A stretch of DNA of 64,000 nt from UMGS1958 sp045542415 (GCA_045542415.1 JAZQKZ010000008.1:85423-149422); one strand, 5' to 3'; shown: positions 41,682-51,698, numbered from the stretch's first letter. A program made the numbers and translations. The notes: generated by a model not told the origin, from the letters alone.

Positions 41682-43235
41682 TTATTTTACGATTTTTTCT
41701 GCAACCTTCACACCGTCAACTGCCGCCGATGTAATTCCGCCGGCATATCCCGCACCCTCACCGCACGGATATAATCCGATAATATCAGATTGCAAAGTAT
41801 CTTTATCTCTTAATATTCTTACCGGTGATGAGGATCTTGTTTCCGGTGCTGTTAAAATAGCTCCGGGACTTGCAAAGCCCTTGAGCTTCTTATCAAAAAG
41901 TATAATTGCTTCTTTCAAAGAGTCTGTGACGTAATCAGGAAATATATTGCCTATTTCCGTCATTGTTACGCCGGGGCGATATGTCGGTTCAACAAGCTCA
42001 TCATCTGATGTTATTGATAACAAATCCCCTACCCTCTGTGCCGGTGCCTTGTAGGTATTTCCTGCGATTTCATATGCTTTTTTCTCGATTTCACGCTGAA
42101 AGTACATACCTGCAAGTACATCATTACCCTCAAAATCGTCGGGAGTAATATTAACCAGAACAGCACTGTTTGCATTTTTACCATCGCGCCCAAAACAACT
42201 CATACCGTTAGTTACTACACCGCCCGGCTCTGAAGCTGATGCGACTACATATCCTCCCGGACACATACAAAATGTATATACGCTTCTACCGCTGTCAAGA
42301 TGAGTTGACAGCTTGTAATCGGCGGCACCAAATTTGTCGTAATATTCTCCGTACTGACTCTTATTTATCATTTCCTGTGTATGTTCAATTCTTGCTCCAA
42401 CAGAAAATGGCTTGCGTATCATTTGAATGCCTTTTTTGTGAAGCATCTCGAATGTGTCTCTTGCACTGTGTCCGATTGCAAGCACAAGATTATCTGTTTC
42501 GATAATTTCTGATTTGTCCTCGCATACAGTTTTAACTGCACAGATTTTATTATCATGTATAATTATATCTTCAACAAGCGTCGAAAAACGGATTTCGCCG
42601 CCATGGGCAATAATATCCTTTCTTATATTTGTTGCCATTGTACAAAGGTTATCGGTACCTATATGCGGCTTTGCATAATATAGTATTTCCTCAGGAGCAC
42701 CGTGAGCGTGAAATTCCTTTAAGACATAGGCTATGCGGTGATCATTGATTCCCGTTGTCAGCTTACCGTCGGAAAATGTTCCGGCTCCGCCTTCTCCGAA
42801 CTGAACGTTTGAGCTTGAGTTAAGTATTCCTTTTTTCCAAAATGCTTCAACGTCTTTCGTTCTTTCTTCAACACATTTGCCTCTCTCGCATACAATCACT
42901 TTTATTCCGTTTTTTGCAAGTGTAAGAGCGCACATCATTCCGGCAGGCCCCATACCGGCAATTACAACCGGTTTTTCGGGGATTTTACCTTTTGGAAAAA
43001 TATATTCCTCTTCTTCGTGAAGCGATATATTTTTGCCGAGATATTTCTTTTCGTTATCGGTTTCAATGTCAACTGCATACACATAATGGACATCGTTCTT
43101 TTTGCGTGCATCAACTGACTTTTTTGCAATCTTAATTTTTTTGATAACTTTTATTCCGTAATTCTTTTTTACAATTTCCACAAGTTCACTTTCGGGAACA
43201 GTCGGTGGAAGCTTTATATTGGTAATCCTAATCAT
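41682..43235 (-). CDS. FAD-dependent oxidoreductase, COG2509-like
   Basis: The 517-residue flavoprotein has an N-terminal domain of about 90 residues, the FAD dinucleotide fold VVIAGMGPAGMMCALTLAKNG (about 92-112) and CERGKCVEERTKDVEAFW. Further conserved stretches are QFGEGGAGTFSDGKL, LAIGHSARDTFEMLHKKG and, near the end, LYPCGEGAGYAGGITSAAVDG. The family is widespread in Firmicutes and its reaction is not known. It probably lies in one operon with mgtE upstream (18 bases) and the SLH-GH3 gene downstream. The ribosome site (TAGGAT) is weak. Confidence 0.88.
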   Translation of the reverse strand: MIRITNIKLPPTVPESELVEIVKKNYGIKVIKKIKIAKKSVDARKKNDVHYVYAVDIETDNEKKYLGKNISLHEEEEYIFPKGKIPEKPVVIAGMGPAGMMCALTLAKNGIKVIVCERGKCVEERTKDVEAFWKKGILNSSSNVQFGEGGAGTFSDGKLTTGINDHRIAYVLKEFHAHGAPEEILYYAKPHIGTDNLCTMATNIRKDIIAHGGEIRFSTLVEDIIIHDNKICAVKTVCEDKSEIIETDNLVLAIGHSARDTFEMLHKKGIQMIRKPFSVGARIEHTQEMINKSQYGEYYDKFGAADYKLSTHLDSGRSVYTFCMCPGGYVVASASEPGGVVTNGMSCFGRDGKNANSAVLVNITPDDFEGNDVLAGMYFQREIEKKAYEIAGNTYKAPAQRVGDLLSITSDDELVEPTYRPGVTMTEIGNIFPDYVTDSLKEAIILFDKKLKGFASPGAILTAPETRSSSPVRILRDKDTLQSDIIGLYPCGEGAGYAGGITSAAVDGVKVAEKIVK

Positions 43236-43253
43236 AATTATATAATCCTATAA

Positions 43254-44612
43254 CTAAATATGAAAAACTGTCATTGCTACTTGGAAGTATATAAATAAGG
43301 AGCAGCAATCGACAATTGTTGAAATTAATGGCGTCGCCATCAGTGCAGGGTCAAGCTTACATTTTTTTGCAAGCATAGGCAAAGCTGAGCCAATCAGCTT
43401 TGACATTATGACTGTAAAAATTATTGAAATGCATAATGTAATAGCCAGCTGCCAGTTATGGTCATACATAAAGAATATTCTTACACTGTTTATCAATGCA
43501 AGCACCGAGCTTACCATTATAGCAATTCGGAACTCTTTAAACACAACCTTAAAGAAATCCACGAAATTAATTTCACCTAATGCAATTCCTCGTATTATCA
43601 ATACGGAGCTTTGTGATCCGCTGTTACCGCCCGTACCCATTATCATGGGCATAAACGAGACAAGAATAGGTACTGACTCGAAAGTAAGACTGTATTTTTC
43701 TGTCAGAAAGCCCGTAATCATGGCTGATATTGTAAGAATGCATAACCAACCCACACGGTTAAGCATATGCTTGAATACTCCTGTTTTGAAGTATGACTCA
43801 TCTGACGGTGTAACAGCAGCCATTTTTGCGAAGTCATCGGTATTTTCTTCATCAATGACATCCATAGCGTCATCAAATGTTACTATGCCGACAAGTCTGT
43901 AGCCACTGTCAACAACAGGCATTGCCATGAAGTCGTATTTAGCAAACATTCGCGCTACATCTTCCTTATTTTCGGTTGTTTCTACTGTTATAATATTAGT
44001 TTCCATTATATCGGAAATCAAATCATCTTCATCCGCCATAAATAAGTCCTTGACTGTAACAACACCGATAAGCTTACGGTTTTCGGTTACATAGCAGGTA
44101 TAAATTGTTTCCTTGTTTATACCTACCTGACGGATTTTATTAAAGGCTTCGCCGACGGTCATATCCTTTGATAAATTTATATATTCAATAGTCATCAGAC
44201 TTCCTGCACTGTCTTTTGGATAACGCAGGATTTCATTGATTGCTTTTCTGGCACCGGTAGTTGAATTTGCAAGTATTCGTGCAACTACATTTGCCGGCAT
44301 TTCTTCAATAATATCAACGGTGTCGTCAATAAATGACTGTGCAAGCATTTCACGAAGCTCGTTATCAGAGAATGCTCCAATAAGATGCTCTTGCATCTCA
44401 GGCTCCATATAGGTAAAAACCTCAGCGGCATCATCCTTTGGCAGCAGTCTGAAGAAAATAAGCAGATTTCTGTCATGCTCGAAATCGTCACCAAATAATC
44501 CGTCTATTATTGCTGCCATATCCGCAGGATTCATGCCCTCAATGAGAGACTTGATTTTTACATATTCACGCGATTCAAGATGCTTATCTAATTTTTTAAG
44601 TAAATTTTCCAT
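43254..44612 (-). CDS. mgtE: Magnesium transporter MgtE
   Basis: The 452-residue channel has a cytoplasmic N-domain of helical repeats (about 1-120), two CBS domains (about 125-250; MTIEYINLSKDMTVGEAFNKI, FMAMPVVDSGYRLVGIVTFDDAMDVI) that sense magnesium, and five C-terminal membrane helices with MPMIMGTGGNSGSQSS. The conserved pore Asp lies in the last helices (KKCKLDPALMATPL). A start 15 codons upstream lacks a ribosome site; GGCGGTGAAG before ATG 44612 is used, giving the same length as Bacillus MgtE. Confidence 0.93.
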   Translation of the reverse strand: MENLLKKLDKHLESREYVKIKSLIEGMNPADMAAIIDGLFGDDFEHDRNLLIFFRLLPKDDAAEVFTYMEPEMQEHLIGAFSDNELREMLAQSFIDDTVDIIEEMPANVVARILANSTTGARKAINEILRYPKDSAGSLMTIEYINLSKDMTVGEAFNKIRQVGINKETIYTCYVTENRKLIGVVTVKDLFMADEDDLISDIMETNIITVETTENKEDVARMFAKYDFMAMPVVDSGYRLVGIVTFDDAMDVIDEENTDDFAKMAAVTPSDESYFKTGVFKHMLNRVGWLCILTISAMITGFLTEKYSLTFESVPILVSFMPMIMGTGGNSGSQSSVLIIRGIALGEINFVDFFKVVFKEFRIAIMVSSVLALINSVRIFFMYDHNWQLAITLCISIIFTVIMSKLIGSALPMLAKKCKLDPALMATPLISTIVDCCSLFIYFQVAMTVFHI

Positions 44613-44640
44613 TATCTTCACCGCCTTAAATTGTCTTGCA

Positions 44641-44681
44641 CGTTTATATAAAACCATCCATGTAATAATTTTATATAAACG
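44641..44681. repeat. Inverted repeat upstream of mgtE
   Basis: CGTTTATATAAAA and TTTTATATAAACG form a perfect 13-bp inverted repeat with a 15-base spacer, between the tagO-like gene and mgtE. No T run follows. It could be an operator or a processing hairpin. No M-box magnesium riboswitch was recognised. Confidence 0.55.
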
Positions 44682-44704
44682 AACAAAAACGGAATGAATG
44701 CGGC

Positions 44705-44735
44705 GGTTATAATAATTTTATACCGCCGCATATTA
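44705..44735 (-). terminator. Hairpin after the tagO-like gene
   Basis: TGCGGCGGT pairs with ACCGCCGCA, extended by A/T pairs, just past the stop. The following T stretch is weak (TTCATTCCGTTTTT). Confidence 0.6.
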
Positions 44736-44738
44736 ATT

Positions 44739-45842
44739 TTATTCATTTTCTTCTGTGTCAAGTGCTTCTTCGGGTGCGTCTTTTTTTGGAGTTGTATGCA
44801 CATAACTGTTTGAGCCGAGGAATGAACCGATTAAAAGCAATACTAAAACACAGATAAGCAAAAGCAAAGCCCGTAAGAAGCCGCTTTCTGCAAGAAGCAT
44901 AGCTGAAATTCCAAGTACACCGCTGATTGCATAGAGAATAAATACTGTCTGCTTCTGCGAAAATCCCATATCAATCAATCTGTGATGCAAATGTCCTCTA
45001 TCTGCTGACATCGGATTCTTTCCGGTAAGAACACGCCTTATCATCGCAAAGCTTGCGTCAAACAACGGCAGTCCGAGTACCAGGAACGGCACTGCAAACG
45101 AAATAACCGCATAGCTCTTGAACATTCCCTGAATAGAGAGTGTTGCAAGCATAAAACCAAGAAAAGTTGAACCGGTATCTCCCATGAATATTTTTGCCGG
45201 ATTGAAATTAAACGGCAAGAATCCGAGACATGCACCGATTATAGCTATTCCCATAACAGCTATGGGATACTCTCCCACTCTTACAGATATAAACACCAGA
45301 GAAGCTGACATTATCGCACTTACACCTGCTGCCAGACCGTCTAAGCCGTCTATAAAATTAACCGCATTTGTAATAAATACAATCCATAATACCGTCACGA
45401 TGACAGAAAGCCAGTCAGGTAAGATAATATATGGATTGGTGCTTGTAAAAATATTAGGATTAGTGAAAATATTAATCTTAATATCTCCGACAAAGATAAC
45501 AATCAATGCGGCTATTATCTGAACAACAAATTTAAGCTTCGCATCAAGCTCCTTGCAGTCATCTATGATACCCATAACAAATATTATAAACAAACCGCAA
45601 ATTGTTCCGCAAAGCTGTCTGGACGGCTCTGCAAAGCATAAGGTAGAAACCATAAATCCGAATACCATAGCCATGCCGCCAATTCTCGGTGTTGGTCTTT
45701 TATGAACACGTCTTTTGTCTTTCGGTACATCGATTGCACCTATTCTGAAAGCAAGACGCCTTACTAACGGAGTAGTTGCAAATGTAAATATAAAAGAAAT
45801 TACAAATGCAAAAACTATATATAAGGTCTGTTGTGTAGTCAT
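44739..45842 (-). CDS. tagO: Undecaprenyl-phosphate glycosyl-1-phosphate transferase (MraY/WecA/TagO type)
   Basis: The 367-residue membrane enzyme transfers a sugar-1-phosphate (usually N-acetylglucosamine) to undecaprenyl phosphate, starting wall teichoic acid or other wall-polymer synthesis. It has DKRRVHKRPTPRIGG, the Asp-rich NFIDGLDGLAAG (about 150), AKIFMGDTGSTFLGF and the HLHHRLIDMG loop. About ten hydrophobic segments are visible. The start at 45842 follows GGAGG by 5 bases. SLH proteins bind a secondary wall polymer that such an enzyme could initiate, which fits the SLH gene nearby. Confidence 0.87.
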   Translation of the reverse strand: MTTQQTLYIVFAFVISFIFTFATTPLVRRLAFRIGAIDVPKDKRRVHKRPTPRIGGMAMVFGFMVSTLCFAEPSRQLCGTICGLFIIFVMGIIDDCKELDAKLKFVVQIIAALIVIFVGDIKINIFTNPNIFTSTNPYIILPDWLSVIVTVLWIVFITNAVNFIDGLDGLAAGVSAIMSASLVFISVRVGEYPIAVMGIAIIGACLGFLPFNFNPAKIFMGDTGSTFLGFMLATLSIQGMFKSYAVISFAVPFLVLGLPLFDASFAMIRRVLTGKNPMSADRGHLHHRLIDMGFSQKQTVFILYAISGVLGISAMLLAESGFLRALLLLICVLVLLLIGSFLGSNSYVHTTPKKDAPEEALDTEENE

Positions 45843-45899
45843 ATTTTCCTCCAATTTCCGAATATCATCCGATATGCATAATTTGGGATATGCCTGTAA

Positions 45900-46904
45900 T
45901 TATTTCAGTACAAATCCAACCTTCTTATACACCTTATTAAGAGTTCTGTTTGCTATACGCTCTGCAACCTCTGCACCCTGTGCGCAGATATCTGAGAGAT
46001 ACTGCTTATCTGAAATAAGCTTATCATATTCAGCTCTGATAGGACGGATAGTTTCAACTACTGCCTCAGCAACATCCCCCTTGAAATCGCCGTAACCCTT
46101 TCCGCTGTAGTCAGCAGCAATATCCTGCGGCGTTCTGCCGGTTACAGCAGACATAATACTTAATAAATTGTTAATTCCTGCCTTTGTCGGGTCGTTTTCT
46201 CTGTATTCAATAACACCCTCACTGTCAGTAACAGCACTCTTGATTTTCTTGGCAATCATATTAAGGTCATCCATCATAGAAATGTATGATTTAGGATTCG
46301 GGTCTGACTTTGACATCTTCTTTTCCGGCTCCTGCAAGCTCATTATTTTAGCTCCCGATTTTGACAGCATTCCCTCCGGAATTTTAAATACGTCACCATA
46401 TATTCCGTTAAAACGCTGTGCGACATCACGACAAATTTCAATATGCTGGAGCTGGTCCTTTCCTACAGGAACATAGTCTGTCTGATATAACAATATATCA
46501 GATGCCATCAAGACCGGATATGTAAAGAGTCCGGCATTGATATTTTCAGCATGACGTGATGACTTATCCTTAAACTGTGTCATACGCTGAAGCTCACCCA
46601 TATATGTATAACAGTTCAGCACCCAGCTGAGCTGTGCGTGGGCGGGATTTTGCGATTGTATGAAAAGTACTGATTTTTCAGGATCAATACCGCATGCAAT
46701 ATAGAGTGCAAGCACCTCCATTGTACGTCTGCGTACATCGGCAGGAGTCTGACGTACTGTAATGGTGTGCAGGTCCATCATTGCATAAATACAGTTATAG
46801 TCATCCTGTAATCCGACCCAGTTTTTTATTGCTCCGAGATAATTTCCAAGCGTAAGATTGCCCGACGGCTGTACGCCTGAAAATATCGTTTTCTTATCAT
46901 TCAT
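45900..46904 (-). CDS. trpS: Tryptophanyl-tRNA synthetase
   Basis: The 334-residue class I synthetase has FSGVQPSGNLTLGNYLG (HIGH-equivalent, about 10-22), the tryptophan pocket region and KKMSKSDPNP (about 196). It charges tRNA-Trp. It lies in a minus-strand translation cluster with an aminotransferase and glnS, gltX upstream, with gaps of about 20 bases. The closing residues ANRTLNKVYKKVGF are typical. Confidence 0.95.
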   Translation of the reverse strand: MNDKKTIFSGVQPSGNLTLGNYLGAIKNWVGLQDDYNCIYAMMDLHTITVRQTPADVRRRTMEVLALYIACGIDPEKSVLFIQSQNPAHAQLSWVLNCYTYMGELQRMTQFKDKSSRHAENINAGLFTYPVLMASDILLYQTDYVPVGKDQLQHIEICRDVAQRFNGIYGDVFKIPEGMLSKSGAKIMSLQEPEKKMSKSDPNPKSYISMMDDLNMIAKKIKSAVTDSEGVIEYRENDPTKAGINNLLSIMSAVTGRTPQDIAADYSGKGYGDFKGDVAEAVVETIRPIRAEYDKLISDKQYLSDICAQGAEVAERIANRTLNKVYKKVGFVLK

Positions 46905-46922
46905 TATTTCTACTTCCTATCA

Positions 46923-48119
46923 TTAAAGATTTTCAGTCAATACCTCGCCTAAACGTCTGATACCCTCTTCAAGCTTTTCGGGAGTTGCAGATGAAAAGTT
47001 AAGTCTAAACTGATTGTTCTTTGCTTTTATATCAATTGCAAAGTTTGAACCCGGCACAATCGCCACTTTCTTTTCAAGGCACTTATCAACAATCGGTGCT
47101 ATATCATCGATTGTCGGGCATTTGCACCATAAGAAAATACCACCCTCCGGCACAGTCCATTCGACCTTACCCTGCGGGAAATACTTTTCCATTGCTTCAA
47201 CCATTACCTTGCACTTCTTGCCATAGAGCTGTCTGTTCTTCTCGATATAGTCATCTATATTGTATTTCTTCATAAATTCAACACACATAAGCTGTGTAAG
47301 CATCGGTGTATGAACGTCATTTACCTGCTTTAAGATTTCAATCTTTTCCATAAGCGGTGCAGCTGCAACAATATAGCCAAGACGCATACCCGGTGATAAA
47401 ATCTTTGAGAATGATCCGGCATAAATTACTCTGCCCTCTGTATCGAGTGACTTGATTGTAGGTACCTCTTCACCTGAAAAACGCAAATCGCCGTACGGGT
47501 TATCCTCTAAAACAAGTACATTATACTGAGCAGCAAGCTCTAAAAGCTTCTTTCTCTTTTCTAACGGCATTGTTGTACCTGTCGGATTCTGGAATGTCGG
47601 GATTGTATAAATAAACTTTACACCATCGTTATTCTTTAAAGCCTCTTCAAGCTTTTCCATATTCATTCCATCGCTGTCAACATCAACACCGACAAGCTCA
47701 CATTCATATGTACGGAATGCGTTAAGACTACCTATAAAGCTCGGATTTTCAACAATTATCTTGTCACCTTTATTGATAAGTGCTTTAGTTGTGAGGTCAA
47801 TGCCCTGGTTTGCACCTGTCATAATGATAACCTCGTCACCCTCAGCATATGCATTTACCTTCATTGCACGCTGCTTTGCACATTCTTTCATCTTTGGATA
47901 ACCGTCGGTTGTACCATACTGAAGTGCCAATGTCGGGCTTGTCATAAGGATTTTACCTGCAATCTTTGAAAGCTCATCTCCCGGAAACAACTCTGACGCC
48001 GGATTTCCGCCGGCAAGTGATATAATTTCCGGGTCTGCCATTCTCTTAAACATCTCACGGATTGCTGAGCCTTTCATGGGCTTTACTCTGTCAGCAAAAA
48101 ATTCACTGTATTCTACCAT
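46923..48119 (-). CDS. PLP-dependent aminotransferase, 2-aminoadipate/aromatic type
   Basis: The 398-residue enzyme is fold type I. The PLP lysine is in AGSFSKILSPGMRLGY (about 235) and the ring-binding Asp/Tyr in LEDNPYGDLRF. ISLAGGNPASELFP at the start is characteristic of the LysN/2-aminoadipate transaminase and MocR catalytic branch. It has no DNA-binding domain. The substrate is likely an aromatic or branched amino acid or 2-aminoadipate. It sits between trpS and glnS in the same operon. This intact site is a useful contrast to the two degenerate MocR proteins here. Confidence 0.87.
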   Translation of the reverse strand: MVEYSEFFADRVKPMKGSAIREMFKRMADPEIISLAGGNPASELFPGDELSKIAGKILMTSPTLALQYGTTDGYPKMKECAKQRAMKVNAYAEGDEVIIMTGANQGIDLTTKALINKGDKIIVENPSFIGSLNAFRTYECELVGVDVDSDGMNMEKLEEALKNNDGVKFIYTIPTFQNPTGTTMPLEKRKKLLELAAQYNVLVLEDNPYGDLRFSGEEVPTIKSLDTEGRVIYAGSFSKILSPGMRLGYIVAAAPLMEKIEILKQVNDVHTPMLTQLMCVEFMKKYNIDDYIEKNRQLYGKKCKVMVEAMEKYFPQGKVEWTVPEGGIFLWCKCPTIDDIAPIVDKCLEKKVAIVPGSNFAIDIKAKNNQFRLNFSSATPEKLEEGIRRLGEVLTENL

Positions 48120-48139
48120 TTTACTATTCTCCTTTAAAA

Positions 48140-49807
48140 TTATTTATTGCCGCCTTTCCAGCTGTCTTTAAGACCTACTGTACGGTTAAAAATAAGCTTA
48201 TCCGGTGTTGAATCAATATCAACACAGAAATATCCCTGACGCATAAACTGGAATGTATCGCCCGGCTTTACAGCATTGAGATTGCTCTCAACCTTAGCAT
48301 TCGGCATGATAACCATACTGTCAGGGTTAAGATTTTCAGTAAAATCATTCACGCCGCTTTCGTCTGACGGATTTGATACATTGAATAACCTGTCATAAAG
48401 TCTGATTTCTGCATCAACTGCATTTTTAGCACTTACAAAGTGGATTGTTCCCTTTACCTTACGCTTGTCTTCTGTGTCTCCTCCCTTTGAATCGGGCGCA
48501 TAGTCACAGTGAACCACCGTAATATTACCGTTTTCGTCCTTTTCACAACCTGTTGCTGTTACATAATATGCACCCTTTAAACGAATTTCTCTGCCGGGTA
48601 CCATTCTCTTATACTTATTAGGTGCTTCTTCACGGAAATCATCTCTTTCAATGTAGAGATATTTTGAGAACTCTACCTTTCTCATTCCCATTGAGGGATC
48701 CTCAGGATTTACTTCCACATCAAACTCCTCAACCAAGTCCTCGGGATAGTTATCTACAACAAGCTTAATAGGATCAATTACTGCCATTGCTCTGGGAGCG
48801 TGTGCATTTAAATCTTCTCTTATGCAAGCTTCAAGCATAGCATAATCAATTACGCTGTTTGCTTTAGCTACACCTATACGTTCACAAAAATCACGGATTG
48901 CTGCAGGTGTATAGCCTCTACGTCTCATACCACAAAGCGTTGACATTCTCGGATCATTCCAGCCTGTAACAATTCCCTCCTGAACAAGCTTGAGGCAACG
49001 TCTCTTTGATGTTAATGTATAGTTAAGATTCATTCTTGCAAACTCAATCTGTCTTGACGGAGCCTCATAACCTACTTCACGAAGTACCCAGTCGTACAAC
49101 GGACGGTGATCCTCAAATTCAAGTGAGCAGAGTGAGTGTGTCACACCCTCAACTGTGTCTGAAATCGGATGAGCAAAATCATACATAGGATATACAAGCC
49201 ACTTATCGCCTGTCCTGTGATGATGTGCTCTTAATATTCTGTAAATTACCGGATCACGCATATTGAGATTCGGTGATGCCATATCAATTTTTGCTCTTAA
49301 TACCTTTGAGCCGTCCGGAAATTCACCTGCTGTCATTCTCTTGAAAAGGTCAAGATTTTCTTCAACAGAACGCTCTCTGTACGGACTGTTTTTGCCCGGC
49401 TCCTTGAGCGTTCCTCTGTATTCTCTGATTTCCTCTGCTGATAAATCGCAGACAAATGCCTTGCCTTTTTCTATAAGTTTAATCGCTGCGGCATATATAT
49501 CATCAAAATAGTCCGAGGCAAACAGTACCTTGTCCCACTTGAATCCAAGCCACTTGATATCCTCCATGATCGCATCAACATACTCAGTATCCTCTTTTGT
49601 AGGATTAGTGTCGTCAAGGCGAAGGTTACATGTACCGTTATACTTGTCGGCCATACCAAAATCAATACAGATTGCTTTTGCATGTCCGATATGAAGATAT
49701 CCGTTAGGTTCCGGCGGAAAACGTGTCTGGACATGATCGTAATGTCCAAGCTCAAGATCCTTGTCTATCGCCTCTTCAATGAAATTTCTGCTTACAAACT
49801 CTTCCAT
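48140..49807 (-). CDS. glnS: Glutaminyl-tRNA synthetase
   Basis: The 555-residue class I enzyme charges tRNA-Gln directly. It has RFPPEPNGYLHIGHAKAI (about 25-42), DDTNPTKED, and the SKRR signaling loop NYTLTSKRRC (about 255). The C-terminal beta-barrel region for anticodon binding follows (about 330-550). Most Firmicutes instead use GatCAB transamidation, so a GlnRS is less common, although known in some Clostridia. gltX lies 20 bases upstream in the same operon. Confidence 0.95.
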   Translation of the reverse strand: MEEFVSRNFIEEAIDKDLELGHYDHVQTRFPPEPNGYLHIGHAKAICIDFGMADKYNGTCNLRLDDTNPTKEDTEYVDAIMEDIKWLGFKWDKVLFASDYFDDIYAAAIKLIEKGKAFVCDLSAEEIREYRGTLKEPGKNSPYRERSVEENLDLFKRMTAGEFPDGSKVLRAKIDMASPNLNMRDPVIYRILRAHHHRTGDKWLVYPMYDFAHPISDTVEGVTHSLCSLEFEDHRPLYDWVLREVGYEAPSRQIEFARMNLNYTLTSKRRCLKLVQEGIVTGWNDPRMSTLCGMRRRGYTPAAIRDFCERIGVAKANSVIDYAMLEACIREDLNAHAPRAMAVIDPIKLVVDNYPEDLVEEFDVEVNPEDPSMGMRKVEFSKYLYIERDDFREEAPNKYKRMVPGREIRLKGAYYVTATGCEKDENGNITVVHCDYAPDSKGGDTEDKRKVKGTIHFVSAKNAVDAEIRLYDRLFNVSNPSDESGVNDFTENLNPDSMVIMPNAKVESNLNAVKPGDTFQFMRQGYFCVDIDSTPDKLIFNRTVGLKDSWKGGNK

Positions 49808-49827
49808 ATATACTTTCCTTTCAGTGC

Positions 49828-51486
49828 TTATCTTAATGCTTCGATTGCCTCGTCTATACGCTTTATGGTCTCGTCATAGCCCAAGGTTTGCATGATTTCA
49901 TAAATATCCGGAGTATTTCTTCTGCCTGTTACGGCTGCACGGACTACGCCTGCTACATCACCAACGTGACCCTTGTAGTCATCCGGATTCTTCTTGTAGT
50001 CTTTCGGAGCCTTTGCATAGCCCAACCCGCCTGCCATTTCACGAACCATCGGGAACCAGTCCTCACTAATGCACTCCGGTGTGTATATCTCCTTATAATT
50101 TTCAAGGATTTCAACCATATCAGCATTTGAGAGGTTGTCTGCAAAATCTCTCTTTCTGTCCCAAAGCTCTGTGTAAAAATACTCAATATAATTTCTTACT
50201 TCGTCCCACTTGGCGATATCCTTACGCGGCTTTGCATTACCACGCTCAATTGCAAAGATTGCTTTTGCATATTCCTCATCATCCGATAAAACCTTATACA
50301 GCTCTTCATCATTTGCCTTTGCCCACTCTACAGCCTTGTCATATACTTCCTCTGCTGTTAATGTGCTGATATAGTTCTTTGAAATATCATTGAGCTTCAC
50401 AAGGTCAAATAATGCACCGGCTTTACTCATCTTATTAAGATTGAATTTGAACTCTGATGAATCAACATCCTTGTTAGCAAGCTTCCAGTCTTCGTAATTT
50501 GAATTGGCAATTGTAAGTAAATAGTCAAGTACGGCTTCTTTCGGAATACCAACCTGACTGTAATAGCTTACTGCAGCCTCCGGATCCTTACGCTTTGAAA
50601 GCTTACGCTTACCCTGTGTCTCCTCATCTACTTTCATAATCGGAGCTATATGTGCATATCTCGGAGCCTTGAAGCCAAGTACTCTGAACAGCTGTAAATG
50701 AATCGGAGCTGACGAAATCCATTCATCGCCTCTTGTTACATCTGTCGTTCTCATCAAGTGGTCGTCAACAGCGTGTGCAAAATGATATGTCGGAGTACCG
50801 TCTTTCTTTAAAAGTACGACGTCTAATATATTTTCCGGCATTTCAATATTGCCCTTGATTGCGTCCTTGAACGACACCTTGCCCTCAGGTGTACCAGGTG
50901 AATGAAGTCTTACAACATACTCCTCACCTGCTTCAATCTTAGCCTTTGCTTCCTCATATGAAATACCTCTGTATTTTGCATATTCACCATAAATACCGGG
51001 AAGCTCTTTATTTGCTTCCTGCTTTTCGCGCACGGCAGCAATCTCGTCCTCTGTCATAAAACACGGATATGCAAGTCCCTTTTCCACAAGGTCCTTTACA
51101 TATGCCTGGTATATATCATTTCTCTTTGACTGAATATACGGTCCGTATGCACCCTTCTCGTCAGTTTCGTTTAACATACCCTCATCCGGAATAATGCCGA
51201 AATCCTTTAAACCGTTAACCATTCCGCTTACGCCATTTTCAACCTCACGTTTTTTGTCGGTGTCCTCAATACGCAGGAAAAATACACCGTTTGAAGATGT
51301 AGCTGCTTTTTGTGATACGAATGCCGCAAAAAGGCTTCCAAAATGCAAAAATCCTGTCGGGCTGGGTGCGAAACGTGTTACTCTTGCTCCCTCCGGCAAA
51401 TCTCTTGCGGGATACATTGCTTCATAATCAGCCGGAGTTTTATCTATATGCGAAAACAACAGCTGTGCCATTTGTTTATTGTCCAT
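49828..51486 (-). CDS. gltX: Glutamyl-tRNA synthetase
   Basis: The 552-residue class I synthetase has RFAPSPTGFLHFGSL (HIGH-equivalent, about 45-60) and GKRKLSKRKDPEAA (KMSKS-equivalent). An N-terminal extension of about 35 residues precedes the core, longer than the usual 480-residue form. ATG 51486 is chosen because AAAGGAT precedes it; the frame opens 14 codons earlier. It heads the operon gltX-glnS-aminotransferase-trpS. With GlnRS present it probably charges only tRNA-Glu. Confidence 0.93.
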   Translation of the reverse strand: MDNKQMAQLLFSHIDKTPADYEAMYPARDLPEGARVTRFAPSPTGFLHFGSLFAAFVSQKAATSSNGVFFLRIEDTDKKREVENGVSGMVNGLKDFGIIPDEGMLNETDEKGAYGPYIQSKRNDIYQAYVKDLVEKGLAYPCFMTEDEIAAVREKQEANKELPGIYGEYAKYRGISYEEAKAKIEAGEEYVVRLHSPGTPEGKVSFKDAIKGNIEMPENILDVVLLKKDGTPTYHFAHAVDDHLMRTTDVTRGDEWISSAPIHLQLFRVLGFKAPRYAHIAPIMKVDEETQGKRKLSKRKDPEAAVSYYSQVGIPKEAVLDYLLTIANSNYEDWKLANKDVDSSEFKFNLNKMSKAGALFDLVKLNDISKNYISTLTAEEVYDKAVEWAKANDEELYKVLSDDEEYAKAIFAIERGNAKPRKDIAKWDEVRNYIEYFYTELWDRKRDFADNLSNADMVEILENYKEIYTPECISEDWFPMVREMAGGLGYAKAPKDYKKNPDDYKGHVGDVAGVVRAAVTGRRNTPDIYEIMQTLGYDETIKRIDEAIEALR

Positions 51487-51557
51487 TTTTTCTATCCTTT
51501 CAAATATGTATTCACCCATTAGATACACTACAGGGCATTTTAATACTATTATATTCT

Positions 51558-51586
51558 ATTATAACTTTTTTCGAGCGAAATATCAA
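51558..51586 (-). promoter_or_regulatory. Promoter of gltX-glnS operon
   Basis: On the minus strand TTGATA (51581-51586) and TATAAT (51558-51563) are 17 bp apart, about 70 bp before the gltX start. Confidence 0.75.
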
Positions 51587-51665
51587 GAGTTTTTTACAAA
51601 AAAATACGTTTTTTCTTAAATACATAATATCATTTACGAAATAAGCAATTAAACTGTTATAAATG

Positions 51666-51698
51666 CAAAAAAGCAAAGCACCGCGCAAGGTGCTTTGC
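51666..51698 (-). terminator. Terminator of the GH95-CE8 gene
   Basis: GCAAAGCACC pairs with GGTGCTTTGC across a 6-base loop (51673-51698), followed on the minus strand by six T residues. Confidence 0.92.

Noticed and set aside
44613..44738. M-box magnesium riboswitch before mgtE
   Set aside because: The gap is about 126 bp, partly taken by the upstream hairpin, and no M-box structure is visible.
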